Assembly: GCA_017541025.1 (NCBI GenBank)
Contig: JAFXZY010000058.1
Span: 26,516-90,515, forward strand
Direction: 5' to 3'
Origin: Bacteroidaceae bacterium
GTDB taxonomy: Bacteria; Bacteroidota; Bacteroidia; Bacteroidales; Bacteroidaceae
DNA: 64,000 nucleotides
The translations under genes and the position numbers were made by a program. Position 1 is the first letter of the stretch. Every line of letters starts with the position of its first letter. Under the pieces are notes generated by a model, which was not told where the DNA came from, searched no databases, and saw only the letters and a list, made by a program, of their open reading frames with translations. Positions 53,401 through 62,082 of the stretch are shown here, in pieces.

Positions 53401-54549
53401 TTAATCCATTCTATTGCGATAATCATTAAAATCATACTCTCTTAGCAATTCTCTTGTACCATTTAAGTGCTCAAAAACAATAGAAGGATGTGCAATGCCA
53501 TTGAACATACAGGTTTTTACTGTAGTATAATGAATCATATCTTCAAAGATAATCTCTTGTCCAATCACTAATGGATGGGGAAATTTCCAACTACCCATAT
53601 AATCACCACTTAAACAACTATTGCCACCTAAACGATATATATTATCGTCTGGTTTGGCTGTCTTAACTGCATCAAACGGAAGTGTTTCAGCCCCTCGAAC
53701 CGATGGTTGATAAGGCATCTCTAAACAATCAGGCATGTGACATGTAAAAGATACATTAAGAATAGCCGTGCGAATACCGTGATTTTCCACGATATCCACA
53801 ACTTGGGCAACCAAAGGCCCTGTTTGCCAGGCAAATGCACTTCCTGGCTCAAGGATGATTCTAAGATGAGGATAACGATTCTTTAGTGACAACAATATAT
53901 TAATAAGGTATGAGATATTGTAGTCAGAACGAGTCATCAAGTGACCACCGCCTAAATTCAGCCATTTAATTTGGTTGAACCAACGCCCAAACTTTTCTTC
54001 TAAATGAACTAATGTGTTTTCTAAAGATTCTGCAGAACTTTCACAGTGGCAATGACAATGAAAACCTTCTATACCTTCAGGTAGCATCTCCGGGAGTTGA
54101 TCCGCCAGAATGCCAAACCTACTGCCAGGAGCACAAGGATTGTAAAGTTCTGTCTCTATTTCGCTATACTCAGGATTAATTCTTACGCCTACACTGACTT
54201 CATGCTTGTTATACGATCTTACCATTGGCATAAATCGTTCATACTGAGAAAGAGAATTAAAGGTAACATGCCCGCTGCAATCTAAAATAGCAGGAAAATC
54301 ATCCTCTGTGTATGCAGGACTATATGTATGGGCAAGACTGCCAAATTCATGATATGAAAGCATGGCTTCATTCAAACTACTTGCCGTTGTGTGTTTTATG
54401 TATTCCCTGAAAACAGGAAATGTCTTCCACAAAGCAAATGCTTTAAACGCCAGGATTATTTCAACACCAGCACTATCGGCAACATGCTTTATTAGTTCCA
54501 AGTTGCGCCTGAGAAGTCGTTCTTCAAAAAGATAATATGGTTTCATCAA
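53401..54549 (-). CDS. nspC: Carboxynorspermidine/carboxyspermidine decarboxylase
   Basis: 382 residues. A PLP-dependent alanine-racemase-fold decarboxylase of the alternative polyamine route (carboxyspermidine to spermidine). PLP-binding Lys36 lies in 'ILAFKAFALW'. 'SLNEAMLSYHEFG', 'FHCHCHCESSAESL', 'WLNLGGGHLMTRSDY' and 'GNSCLSGD' are conserved along the barrel and at the dimer-shared active site. Its ATG overlaps the stop of the upstream PCMD gene by 4 bp, so translation is coupled. No carboxyspermidine dehydrogenase gene is nearby. Met1 or Met2 could be the start. Confidence 0.93.
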   Translation of the reverse strand: MMKPYYLFEERLLRRNLELIKHVADSAGVEIILAFKAFALWKTFPVFREYIKHTTASSLNEAMLSYHEFGSLAHTYSPAYTEDDFPAILDCSGHVTFNSLSQYERFMPMVRSYNKHEVSVGVRINPEYSEIETELYNPCAPGSRFGILADQLPEMLPEGIEGFHCHCHCESSAESLENTLVHLEEKFGRWFNQIKWLNLGGGHLMTRSDYNISYLINILLSLKNRYPHLRIILEPGSAFAWQTGPLVAQVVDIVENHGIRTAILNVSFTCHMPDCLEMPYQPSVRGAETLPFDAVKTAKPDDNIYRLGGNSCLSGDYMGSWKFPHPLVIGQEIIFEDMIHYTTVKTCMFNGIAHPSIVFEHLNGTRELLREYDFNDYRNRMD

Positions 54550-55496
54550 TAAACAAATCTTACATTATCAATCCATAATGTATTTCCCACAGTACCTATA
54601 TATGCACCGCCATAACTGCTGTCAAACTTGACAATCAGATGTGTTGGCGTCTCATTAACATCAGCCCAGCCTTCCTCTTGAATAGGTACATTCTTACCTT
54701 TGCTGTTGAGGGCATAAAAAGATCGCTCGCCTTGAACCATACCCATCCAATCTCTGTAAAAGCTTTCTTTGCTTATGTCGCCATAATGAATAACAAATTC
54801 CTTACCTTCGGCCCAACCGTTGGTATTCTTGTCAAAACGGACTCTCATAGTTCCTATACGTTGTGCATGAATATTGCCAGTTTCATCTTCCCATCGTTTC
54901 TGTAACAAACACATACACTCACCCATATCTTTTCCGTCGATTGTCTGGGTCTTACTGAATCCTGTCTCTTTGATTCTTGTTTTACTTCCTGGATTATAAT
55001 ATTTATAATCAAACTTTATGGCTTTGGGGCGCTTCGTAAAAGGTATACCCAGATTAATTTTTGACCACGGGTTAGAAGTACTAGTTATAGGCTCAATAAC
55101 ATTGCCCGTAAAAATGCAGCCTCCTGCTAGAACACTAATATTTACAACACCAATGGCTTTGCAGTTAACTATATGTGTATACAACTTAGCACACTTCCCG
55201 TTGCCATGCGTATCAGGATATACACTAACATTAGTCTTTACAACTCCATAAACTTTTGCAAAAACATTACTGTTTGCCCATGGACAACCACCTTGATTGG
55301 TATATGCTCTGGCACCATTGAAAGTACCGGTCGGACCTACTTCATACAATGTACGCGTATGTCCTCCAACTAAAAGGCTCTCCTTAATCGAACGGGTAAC
55401 CCATGTGTCAAAGTTGCTGAAGGTAAGTTGACCCTCTTCAGCCCATGCATTTGATGTCGTTAGTAACATCACTATAAGTACATATACTAGTCTCAT
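54546..55496 (-). CDS. Secreted PCMD-domain protein
   Basis: 316 residues. A Sec signal (MRLVYVLIVMLLTTSNAWA) precedes a beta-sandwich matching the PCMD ('putative carbohydrate metabolism domain') family of Bacteroidota. It is supported by 'TRTLYEVGPTGTFNG', 'NPWSKINLGIPFTKRPKAIK' and the terminal 'VGNTLWIDNVRFVY', which is the typical end of such glycan-binding-like domains. No catalytic residues are known for the family. Transcription starts from a -7 box TAACTTTG at 55523-55530, and the gene is followed by nspC with an ATGA overlap. The combination of a secreted PCMD protein with polyamine synthesis is unexplained. Confidence 0.78.
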   Translation of the reverse strand: MRLVYVLIVMLLTTSNAWAEEGQLTFSNFDTWVTRSIKESLLVGGHTRTLYEVGPTGTFNGARAYTNQGGCPWANSNVFAKVYGVVKTNVSVYPDTHGNGKCAKLYTHIVNCKAIGVVNISVLAGGCIFTGNVIEPITSTSNPWSKINLGIPFTKRPKAIKFDYKYYNPGSKTRIKETGFSKTQTIDGKDMGECMCLLQKRWEDETGNIHAQRIGTMRVRFDKNTNGWAEGKEFVIHYGDISKESFYRDWMGMVQGERSFYALNSKGKNVPIQEEGWADVNETPTHLIVKFDSSYGGAYIGTVGNTLWIDNVRFVY

Positions 55497-55522
55497 TCAC
55501 TCATTTTATCTTAAACAGCATG

Positions 55523-55530
55523 CAAAGTTA
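55523..55530 (-). promoter_or_regulatory. -7 element for the PCMD-nspC pair
   Basis: Minus-strand TAACTTTG, 26 nt before the start codon. The opposing fbp promoter lies immediately adjacent. No -33 box is evident. Confidence 0.5.
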
Positions 55531-55549
55531 CACAATTTAAGCGTATTCT

Positions 55550-55581
55550 TTTGCTCATAACGCAAAAAATGAGTAATTTTG
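55550..55581 (+). promoter_or_regulatory. Promoter of fbp
   Basis: TTTG (55550-55553), 20 nt, TAATTTTG (55574-55581), a full consensus. The predicted +1 lies only a few bases before ATG 55590. Confidence 0.75.
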
Positions 55582-55589
55582 TATAATAA

Positions 55590-57581
55590 ATGAATAAAAA
55601 TCTGATTAACAGCATGGACTCAAAAGTTTTGGGAGCAGATATGCGATTGTTAGAACTTCTTTCACAGACATTTCCCAATAGTAGTAGCGCAAGTACAGAA
55701 ATTATCAACCTTGAAGCCATAATGAATCTGCCGAAAGGAACTGAGCATTTTGTGGCAGACATACATGGTGAACATGAGGCTTTTTTACACATACTTCGCA
55801 ACGCCAGTGGAAATATTAAGCGCAAGGTGAAAGAACTTTTTGGCGAATCACTCTCCGACAAAGAGATTCGCGAACTTTGCACATTAATCTATTATCCAGA
55901 GAAGAAACTGGAAATGATAAAAGAAAAAGCCGACGAAGACTTGAGCCAATACTATGCTGTCTCGCTATACCGTCTTATACAAGTTTGTCAGTCCGTCAGC
56001 AGCAAATATACACGAAGCAAAGTTCGCAAAGTGCTTCCCCGCCAGTTTGCATATATCATAGAGGAACTATTACATGAAAGTCCCATAGATGATGACAAAG
56101 AAGCTTATTTTCAACGAATCATAGAGACAATCATACAAACAGGACAAGCACAAAATTTTATTACGGTTATCTGTAATGTCATTCAGAAACTCAGCATTGA
56201 CCAACTTCATATTCTCGGCGACATTTTCGATCGTGGACCAGGTGCACACATAATTATGGACTATCTGTTAACACGCGAAAACTTTGACATTCAATGGGGG
56301 AACCATGATGCACTTTGGATGGGGGCTGCTGCCGGATGCGATCCTTGCATAGCTACAGTTTTAAGATTATCTTTACGATTTGGTAATATGACAACACTCG
56401 AAGAAGGATACGGCATAAACCTTCTTCCATTAGCAACCTTCGCTATAGAATATTATTCAGAAGATCCTTGCAAAGAGTTTATTCCTCACACAGAAAAGCC
56501 ATTAGACGAGAAAAGCACCAGACTGATTGCGCAAATGCACAAAGCCATAAGTATCATACAGTTTAAGCTGGAAGCACAAATGAGGCGTCAATACCCAGAA
56601 TGGGGAATAAATGGACCCGGCACGCTTGAGAATATTGATTACAACAGATCTGTATATATCTTGGATGGAAAGGAGTATGAATTGAAAGACCGTATCTTTC
56701 CAACAGTAAATCCGTCAGACCCATACAAACTCACACCTGAAGAGGAAGATGTCGTAAACAAACTACATCATTCTTTCCGTATATCCGAAAAGTTGCAAAA
56801 ACATATACGTTGCCTATTGTCACACGGATGCATGTATGGTATTTTTAACGGGAACCTTCTATTCCATGCTTCAATCCCTTTAAATGAAGACGGAAGTCTA
56901 AAAGAGGTAATGCTCAACGGGAAAAAATATAAAGGAAAAGAATTATTGCATCACATAGGAATGTATATACGTACTGCATTCCAGAATGATGTATCAAAGA
57001 CCGAACGACAGAAAGCCAGAGACTACTTTTGGTACTTGTGGTGTGGTCCAGACAGTCCCTTGTTTGACAAAAACAGAATGACGACATTCGAGCGGTATTT
57101 CCTAGCAGACAATTCGTTATATCACGAAGAAAAAGGTAATTATTATAAGTTAAGAGAGAAACCTGAAATTTGCGATAGTATTCTTGATGCTTTTGATGTC
57201 AAGGGGAGCAATCGCCACATCATAAACGGGCATGTTCCTGTTCATGCTTCACAAGGAGAAAATCCTATAAAGGCAGATGGACGCCTGATGGTGATAGACG
57301 GCGGATTTGCAAAAGCTTACCATAAAACAACAGGCATTGCCGGATATACACTTGTATATCATAGTCGTGGATTCCTGCTTATACAGCACGAGCCCTTTAC
57401 CAGTACACGCGAGGCTATCATGAATGAAACAGACATTAAAAGCAGCACTCAAATAGAAGTAATGACCGGCAAGAGGGTTCGTGTCAGGGATACCGACAAG
57501 GGGGTTATTCTAAAGAGACAGGTAAAAGAATTACGGGAACTCCTATATGCTTATCAACACGGAATAATAAAAGAAAAATAA
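55590..57581 (+). CDS. fbp: Fructose-1,6-bisphosphatase class III
   Basis: 663 residues, the usual size of the large class III FBPase of Firmicutes and Bacteroidota. It hydrolyses fructose-1,6-bisphosphate to fructose-6-phosphate in gluconeogenesis. Calcineurin-type metal motifs are clear: 'VADIHGEHEAF', 'LGDIFDRGPGAH' and 'WGNHDALW', with a later His in 'INGHVPVHA'. The promoter puts the transcript start about 2-5 nt before ATG 55590, so translation is either leaderless or begins at ATG 55614 (codon 9). It is convergent with rlmD, with one base between the stops. Confidence 0.93.
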   Translation: MNKNLINSMDSKVLGADMRLLELLSQTFPNSSSASTEIINLEAIMNLPKGTEHFVADIHGEHEAFLHILRNASGNIKRKVKELFGESLSDKEIRELCTLIYYPEKKLEMIKEKADEDLSQYYAVSLYRLIQVCQSVSSKYTRSKVRKVLPRQFAYIIEELLHESPIDDDKEAYFQRIIETIIQTGQAQNFITVICNVIQKLSIDQLHILGDIFDRGPGAHIIMDYLLTRENFDIQWGNHDALWMGAAAGCDPCIATVLRLSLRFGNMTTLEEGYGINLLPLATFAIEYYSEDPCKEFIPHTEKPLDEKSTRLIAQMHKAISIIQFKLEAQMRRQYPEWGINGPGTLENIDYNRSVYILDGKEYELKDRIFPTVNPSDPYKLTPEEEDVVNKLHHSFRISEKLQKHIRCLLSHGCMYGIFNGNLLFHASIPLNEDGSLKEVMLNGKKYKGKELLHHIGMYIRTAFQNDVSKTERQKARDYFWYLWCGPDSPLFDKNRMTTFERYFLADNSLYHEEKGNYYKLREKPEICDSILDAFDVKGSNRHIINGHVPVHASQGENPIKADGRLMVIDGGFAKAYHKTTGIAGYTLVYHSRGFLLIQHEPFTSTREAIMNETDIKSSTQIEVMTGKRVRVRDTDKGVILKRQVKELRELLYAYQHGIIKEK

Positions 57582-57582
57582 C

Positions 57583-59046
57583 TTACCTATGCTCTAGTAA
57601 TACAACATTCTCTACGTGTTGTGTGTGAGGGAACATATCCACCGGCTGAACCTTTGTAACACGATATAGCATATCAAGAAGTTGAAGATCACGAGCCTGA
57701 GTAGCAGGGTTACAACTAACATAGACAATTCGCTTGGGTTCGGCAAACAAAATTGTATCTATAACATCTTGATGCATTCCCGCACGTGGAGGATCGGTAA
57801 TAATAACATCGGGCCTCCCATGTTTCTCTATGAATTCTCTATTCAGGATATCTTTCATGTCACCAGCATAGAATAGCGTATTGTCAATATTGTTTATGGC
57901 AGAATTAACCTTAGCATCTTCTATGGCCTCAGGCACATACTCAATGCCAATAACTTGTTTAGCCTGCTTAGCGACAAAATTGGCTATTGTTCCTGTACCT
58001 GTATATAAATCATAAACCATCTCATTTCCAGAAAGGTTAGCAAATTCCCTTACTACCTTATATAATATATAGGCCTGCTCGGTATTTGTCTGATAAAAGC
58101 TCTTCGGACCAACCTTAAAACGCAAATCCTCCATCAGCTCATATATATGGTCAGTACCATAATAGCATTTTACATCTAAATCTCCAAAAGTATCATTACA
58201 TTTTGGATTATATACATACATCAGACTTGTTATCTGAGGGAATTTAACATGCAACGACTCAAGAAGTTTCATCGCCTCTTCCCTGTCGAAAAGTGACTCT
58301 GATAGTATTTCTTCCTCAGCAGCATCCTTGCTTGCCTCAACATGAGCTGTTGGTCCAAACTGTACGGTCACCATCCATTCATCTGAAATAGAATTTCTCA
58401 AGACGATGCCACGCAAGAATCCTTGCTGTGCTCTTAAGTCATAGAATGTAAGATTATGTGATCGGGCATAGTCATAAAGCCAATTCCTGATTTCGTTGTT
58501 CTGATTGTCCATCAACCAGCACTTATGTATAGGTAATACCTTATCAAAAGCACCGCTGATATGAAACCCTATTCCTGGTTCGAAGGGTATGCCGTCACGC
58601 AACTGTTCTTCTGTAAGCCATTGCTTATTGCTGCAAGCAAAATCCAGTTTGTTACGATATTCCTGTGTTTTCTTACTACCCAGAATAGGCGAGCATTCCG
58701 GCAATTCTACCTTACCGATTCGGGTAAGGTTATCCATCACTTGCTTCTGTTTGTATCGTATCTGTTCTTCATAGGACAGGCATTGCCATTTGCAGCCTCC
58801 ACATACACCAAAATGCTCGCAGAAAGGAACTGCCCTCTGCTGACTGTATTTATGGAATTTTACAGCCACAGCCTCGGCATAATGATGCTTCTTGCGAGTA
58901 ACTTTCAGGTCAACAATATCGCCTGGAACAACATAGGGAACAAAGACGACTAAATCGTCTATTCTTGTCAAAGCCTTACCCTCTGCAGCAACATCCTGTA
59001 TCTCTATTTTCTCATATATTGGTAACTGCTTCTTCTTTCTTGTCAT
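57583..59046 (-). CDS. rlmD: 23S rRNA (uracil-5-)-methyltransferase RlmD/RumA
   Basis: 487 residues. An N-terminal TRAM RNA-binding domain (about 1-65) precedes an iron-sulfur Cys cluster (CEHFGVCGGC) and the SAM-dependent fold 'DLYTGTGTIANFVA'. 'DPPRAGMH' and the nucleophile Cys in 'VYVSCNPATQARD' complete the m5U methyltransferase set. It methylates U1939-equivalent of 23S rRNA; a paralogue acting on another site (RlmCD-like) cannot be excluded. A -7 box TAAATTTG lies at 59072-59079. Confidence 0.9.
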   Translation of the reverse strand: MTRKKKQLPIYEKIEIQDVAAEGKALTRIDDLVVFVPYVVPGDIVDLKVTRKKHHYAEAVAVKFHKYSQQRAVPFCEHFGVCGGCKWQCLSYEEQIRYKQKQVMDNLTRIGKVELPECSPILGSKKTQEYRNKLDFACSNKQWLTEEQLRDGIPFEPGIGFHISGAFDKVLPIHKCWLMDNQNNEIRNWLYDYARSHNLTFYDLRAQQGFLRGIVLRNSISDEWMVTVQFGPTAHVEASKDAAEEEILSESLFDREEAMKLLESLHVKFPQITSLMYVYNPKCNDTFGDLDVKCYYGTDHIYELMEDLRFKVGPKSFYQTNTEQAYILYKVVREFANLSGNEMVYDLYTGTGTIANFVAKQAKQVIGIEYVPEAIEDAKVNSAINNIDNTLFYAGDMKDILNREFIEKHGRPDVIITDPPRAGMHQDVIDTILFAEPKRIVYVSCNPATQARDLQLLDMLYRVTKVQPVDMFPHTQHVENVVLLEHR

Positions 59047-59071
59047 AATACGTAAAAAGATAATGTTTGTG

Positions 59072-59079
59072 CAAATTTA
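59072..59079 (-). promoter_or_regulatory. -7 element for rlmD
   Basis: Minus-strand TAAATTTG, 25 nt before the start codon. No -33 at the standard spacing. Confidence 0.4.
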
Positions 59080-59109
59080 TGGAATAATTCAACAAAAAAC
59101 AGCATTTTC

Positions 59110-59141
59110 TTTGGAATAATAAGGAATTTGGCCTATATTTG
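59110..59141 (+). promoter_or_regulatory. Promoter of ppdK
   Basis: TTTG (59110-59113), 20 nt, TATATTTG (59134-59141), a full consensus about 39 nt before the ATG. Confidence 0.8.
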
Positions 59142-59180
59142 CAAAAAACAATGAATTAACTATAATACAAAATTAAAATT

Positions 59181-61901
59181 ATGAGTCAAAAACGTGTTTA
59201 TACCTTTGGCAACGGACAAGCTGAAGGTAATGCCAAAATGCGCGAAGTTTTGGGCGGTAAGGGTGCCAACCTTGCCGAGATGAATCACATTGGTGTTCCT
59301 GTTCCCCCAGGTTTCACCATTACCACAGATACATGTAATGAATATTACAAGGTGGGACAGGCAAAGATTGTCGAGTTGTTACAAGACGATGTGAATGCCG
59401 CTGTAGCACATACAGAGAACCTTATGAAGTGTAAGTTTGGCGATCCCAACAATCCACTTTTGGTATCTGTTCGTTCTGGTGCTCGCGCTTCTATGCCTGG
59501 TATGATGGACACTATCCTGAACCTCGGTTTGAACGACGAAGTAGCAGAGGGTATGGTAAAGAAGACCGGTAATCCTCACTTTGTATATGACAGCTACCGA
59601 CGTTTCGTTCAGATGTACGGTGACGTTGTTTTAGGTTTGAAGCCAGTTAACAAGGAAGATATCGACCCATTTGAGGCTATTATCGAGAAGGTTAAGGAAG
59701 AACAAGGAGTTACACTCGACAAAGACCTCTCTGTAGAGTCTCTGAAGAAGTTGGTTGAACTTTTCAAGGCTGCTATTAAGGAGCAGACTGGTCAGGACTT
59801 CCCCACTGATCCCAAGGAGCAGCTTTGGGGTGCCATCTGTGCCGTATTCCGCAGCTGGATGAACGAACGCGCTATCCTTTACCGTAAGATGGAAGGCATA
59901 CCCGACGAATGGGGAACTGCAGTATCTGTAATGGCTATGGTATTTGGTAATATGGGCGATACCTCTGCAACAGGTGTATGCTTCAGCCGCGATGCCGGTA
60001 ACGGAGAAAACCTTTTCAACGGTGAGTACCTGATTAACGCTCAGGGCGAAGACGTTGTAGCTGGTATCCGCACACCTCAGCAGATTACGAAGATTGGTTC
60101 TCAGCGTTGGGCTGAGCGTGCAGGCATCTCCGAGGAAGAGCGTGTAGCCAAGTATCCTTCTATGGAGGAAGCTATGCCCGAGTTGTATAAGGAGCTGGAT
60201 GCACTCCAGGACAAACTGGAGAAACACTATCGCGATATGCAGGATATGGAGTTCACCGTTCAGGAAGGCAAACTGTGGTTCTTACAGACACGCAACGGTA
60301 AGCGTACCGGTACAGCTATGGTAAAGATTGCCATGGATCTGCTCCGCGAAGGTATGATTGACGAAAAGACCGCTATTTTGCGTTGCGAGCCTCAGAAGTT
60401 GGACGAATTGTTGCACCCGGTATTCGATAAGGATGCACTGAAGAAGGCAAAGCCCATTACTCAGGGTCTGCCAGCATCTCCTGGTGCAGCTTGCGGTCAG
60501 ATCGTATTCCATGCCGACGATGCTGAGGCATGGCATGCCGATGGTCATAAGGTTATCATGGTACGTATCGAGACCTCTCCCGAGGACCTCGCAGGTATGT
60601 CTGCAGCAGAAGGTATCCTCACAGCTCGAGGAGGTATGACATCTCACGCAGCCGTTGTAGCTCGTGGTATGGGTAAGTGCTGTGTTTCCGGTGCTGGTGC
60701 CATCAATGTAAACTACAAGACCAAGACTGTAGAAATCGAGGGTATTGTATATAAAGAAGGTGATTTTATTTCACTGAACGGTACTACAGGTCAGGTATTT
60801 GCTGGTGAGATTCCAACCAAGGCTGCTGAGTTGAGTGGTGACTTCAAGGCTCTCATGGATCTCTGCGACAAGTACACAAAGATGGAGGTTCGTACCAATG
60901 CAGATACACCACACGATGCTCAAGTAGCTCGTGCATTCGGTGCTAAGGGTATTGGTCTTACACGTACAGAGCACATGTTCTTCGACGGACAGAAGATTAT
61001 TGCTATGCGCGAAATGATTCTGGCTGACACGGTTGAAGGTCGCGAGAAAGCCCTGGCTAAACTCCTCCCCTATCAGAAAGCCGACTTCTATGGAATCCTT
61101 AAGGCTATGGACGGTCTGCACGTCAACATCCGACTGCTTGATCCCCCATTGCATGAGTTCGTACCCCATGACAATGCCGGACAGGAGACTATGGCTAAAG
61201 AGATGGGCGTAACAGTAGAAGAAATTCGCAAGCGTGTCAACTCATTAGCAGAGAATAACCCGATGTTGGGTCATCGTGGTTGTCGTTTGGGTATCACATT
61301 CCCCGAGATTACAGCTATGCAGACACGTGCCATCCTTGGTGCTGCTTGCCAACTGAAGAAGGAAGGCTACGATCCACATCCCGAGATTATGGTTCCTCTT
61401 ATCGGTATTCTCTACGAATTCAAGCAGCAAAAGGAAATCATCAAGGCTGTTGCCGAAGAAGTATTCGCAGAAGAAGGTGTACGTATCGACTTCGAAATTG
61501 GTACCATGATCGAGATTCCTCGTGCTGCTCTTACAGCAGACAAGATTGCTCAGGAGGCAGAGTACTTCTCATTCGGTACCAATGACCTTACTCAGATGAC
61601 ATTCGGTTACTCTCGCGACGATATCGCCAGCTTCTTGCCTGTATATCTCGAGAAGAAGATTCTTAAAGTTGATCCATTCCAGGTTCTCGATCAGAACGGT
61701 GTAGGTCAACTCATTAAGATGGCAGTTGAGAAAGGTCGCGCCGTTCGTCCAGGTATGCGTACAGGTATCTGCGGTGAGCACGGAGGTGAACCATCATCTG
61801 TTAAGTTCTGCGCTAAGATAGGCATGAACTACGCTTCTTGTTCTCCATTCCGCGTGCCAATCGCACGCCTCGCCGCCGCCCAGGCAGCTGTAGAGGAATA
61901 A
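59181..61901 (+). CDS. ppdK: Pyruvate, phosphate dikinase
   Basis: 906 residues. It interconverts pyruvate + ATP + Pi and PEP + AMP + PPi, a key step of PEP-centred anaerobic glycolysis and gluconeogenesis. The N-terminal ATP-grasp domain opens with 'LGGKGANLAEMNHIGVPVP'. The swivelling phosphohistidine domain has 'TARGGMTSHAAVVARGMGK' with His489. The C-terminal TIM barrel has 'GLTRTEHMFF', 'LGHRGCRLG' and 'SFGTNDLTQMTFGYSRDD' with the general-acid Cys in 'GICGEHGG'. Strong codon preference and a full promoter suggest high expression. It is monocistronic with a strong terminator. Confidence 0.96.
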   Translation: MSQKRVYTFGNGQAEGNAKMREVLGGKGANLAEMNHIGVPVPPGFTITTDTCNEYYKVGQAKIVELLQDDVNAAVAHTENLMKCKFGDPNNPLLVSVRSGARASMPGMMDTILNLGLNDEVAEGMVKKTGNPHFVYDSYRRFVQMYGDVVLGLKPVNKEDIDPFEAIIEKVKEEQGVTLDKDLSVESLKKLVELFKAAIKEQTGQDFPTDPKEQLWGAICAVFRSWMNERAILYRKMEGIPDEWGTAVSVMAMVFGNMGDTSATGVCFSRDAGNGENLFNGEYLINAQGEDVVAGIRTPQQITKIGSQRWAERAGISEEERVAKYPSMEEAMPELYKELDALQDKLEKHYRDMQDMEFTVQEGKLWFLQTRNGKRTGTAMVKIAMDLLREGMIDEKTAILRCEPQKLDELLHPVFDKDALKKAKPITQGLPASPGAACGQIVFHADDAEAWHADGHKVIMVRIETSPEDLAGMSAAEGILTARGGMTSHAAVVARGMGKCCVSGAGAINVNYKTKTVEIEGIVYKEGDFISLNGTTGQVFAGEIPTKAAELSGDFKALMDLCDKYTKMEVRTNADTPHDAQVARAFGAKGIGLTRTEHMFFDGQKIIAMREMILADTVEGREKALAKLLPYQKADFYGILKAMDGLHVNIRLLDPPLHEFVPHDNAGQETMAKEMGVTVEEIRKRVNSLAENNPMLGHRGCRLGITFPEITAMQTRAILGAACQLKKEGYDPHPEIMVPLIGILYEFKQQKEIIKAVAEEVFAEEGVRIDFEIGTMIEIPRAALTADKIAQEAEYFSFGTNDLTQMTFGYSRDDIASFLPVYLEKKILKVDPFQVLDQNGVGQLIKMAVEKGRAVRPGMRTGICGEHGGEPSSVKFCAKIGMNYASCSPFRVPIARLAAAQAAVEE

Positions 61902-61926
61902 TCGGAAGTTGCTGATATTTAATTAG

Positions 61927-61972
61927 TTGGGTGTAACTTTCGGTGTTAGAGCCGGTTACACCCAATCTTTTT
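61927..61972 (+). terminator. Terminator of ppdK
   Basis: A perfect 11-bp stem TTGGGTGTAAC / GTTACACCCAA followed by TCTTTTTT. It marks the end of the housekeeping block before the integrase region. Confidence 0.88.
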
Positions 61973-62013
61973 TAGAACGCTTGGCATGATAAATGTGCCG
62001 TTTTAGACATAAT

Positions 62014-62075
62014 GTTTAGACATTGTTTAGAGTAATTTGGTGGTAAGTTTAGAGTAAGTTTAGAGTAAGTTTAGA
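62014..62075 (+). repeat. Five GTTTAGA iterons in 11-bp phase upstream of the integrase
   Basis: Perfect GTTTAGA at 62014, 62025, 62047, 62058 and 62069. Intervals are 11, 22, 11 and 11 bp, so all sit on one face of the helix. The last three are embedded in exact 11-bp units GTTTAGAGTAA. The array ends 7 bp before the integrase ATG. It is likely a protein-binding array (operator or recombinase/excisionase arm sites). Confidence 0.85.
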
Positions 62076-62082
62076 AATTTAT

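Noticed and set aside
53055-53429. 124-codon plus-strand frame
   Set aside because: It translates the antisense of tRNA-Leu and tRNA-Gly genes.
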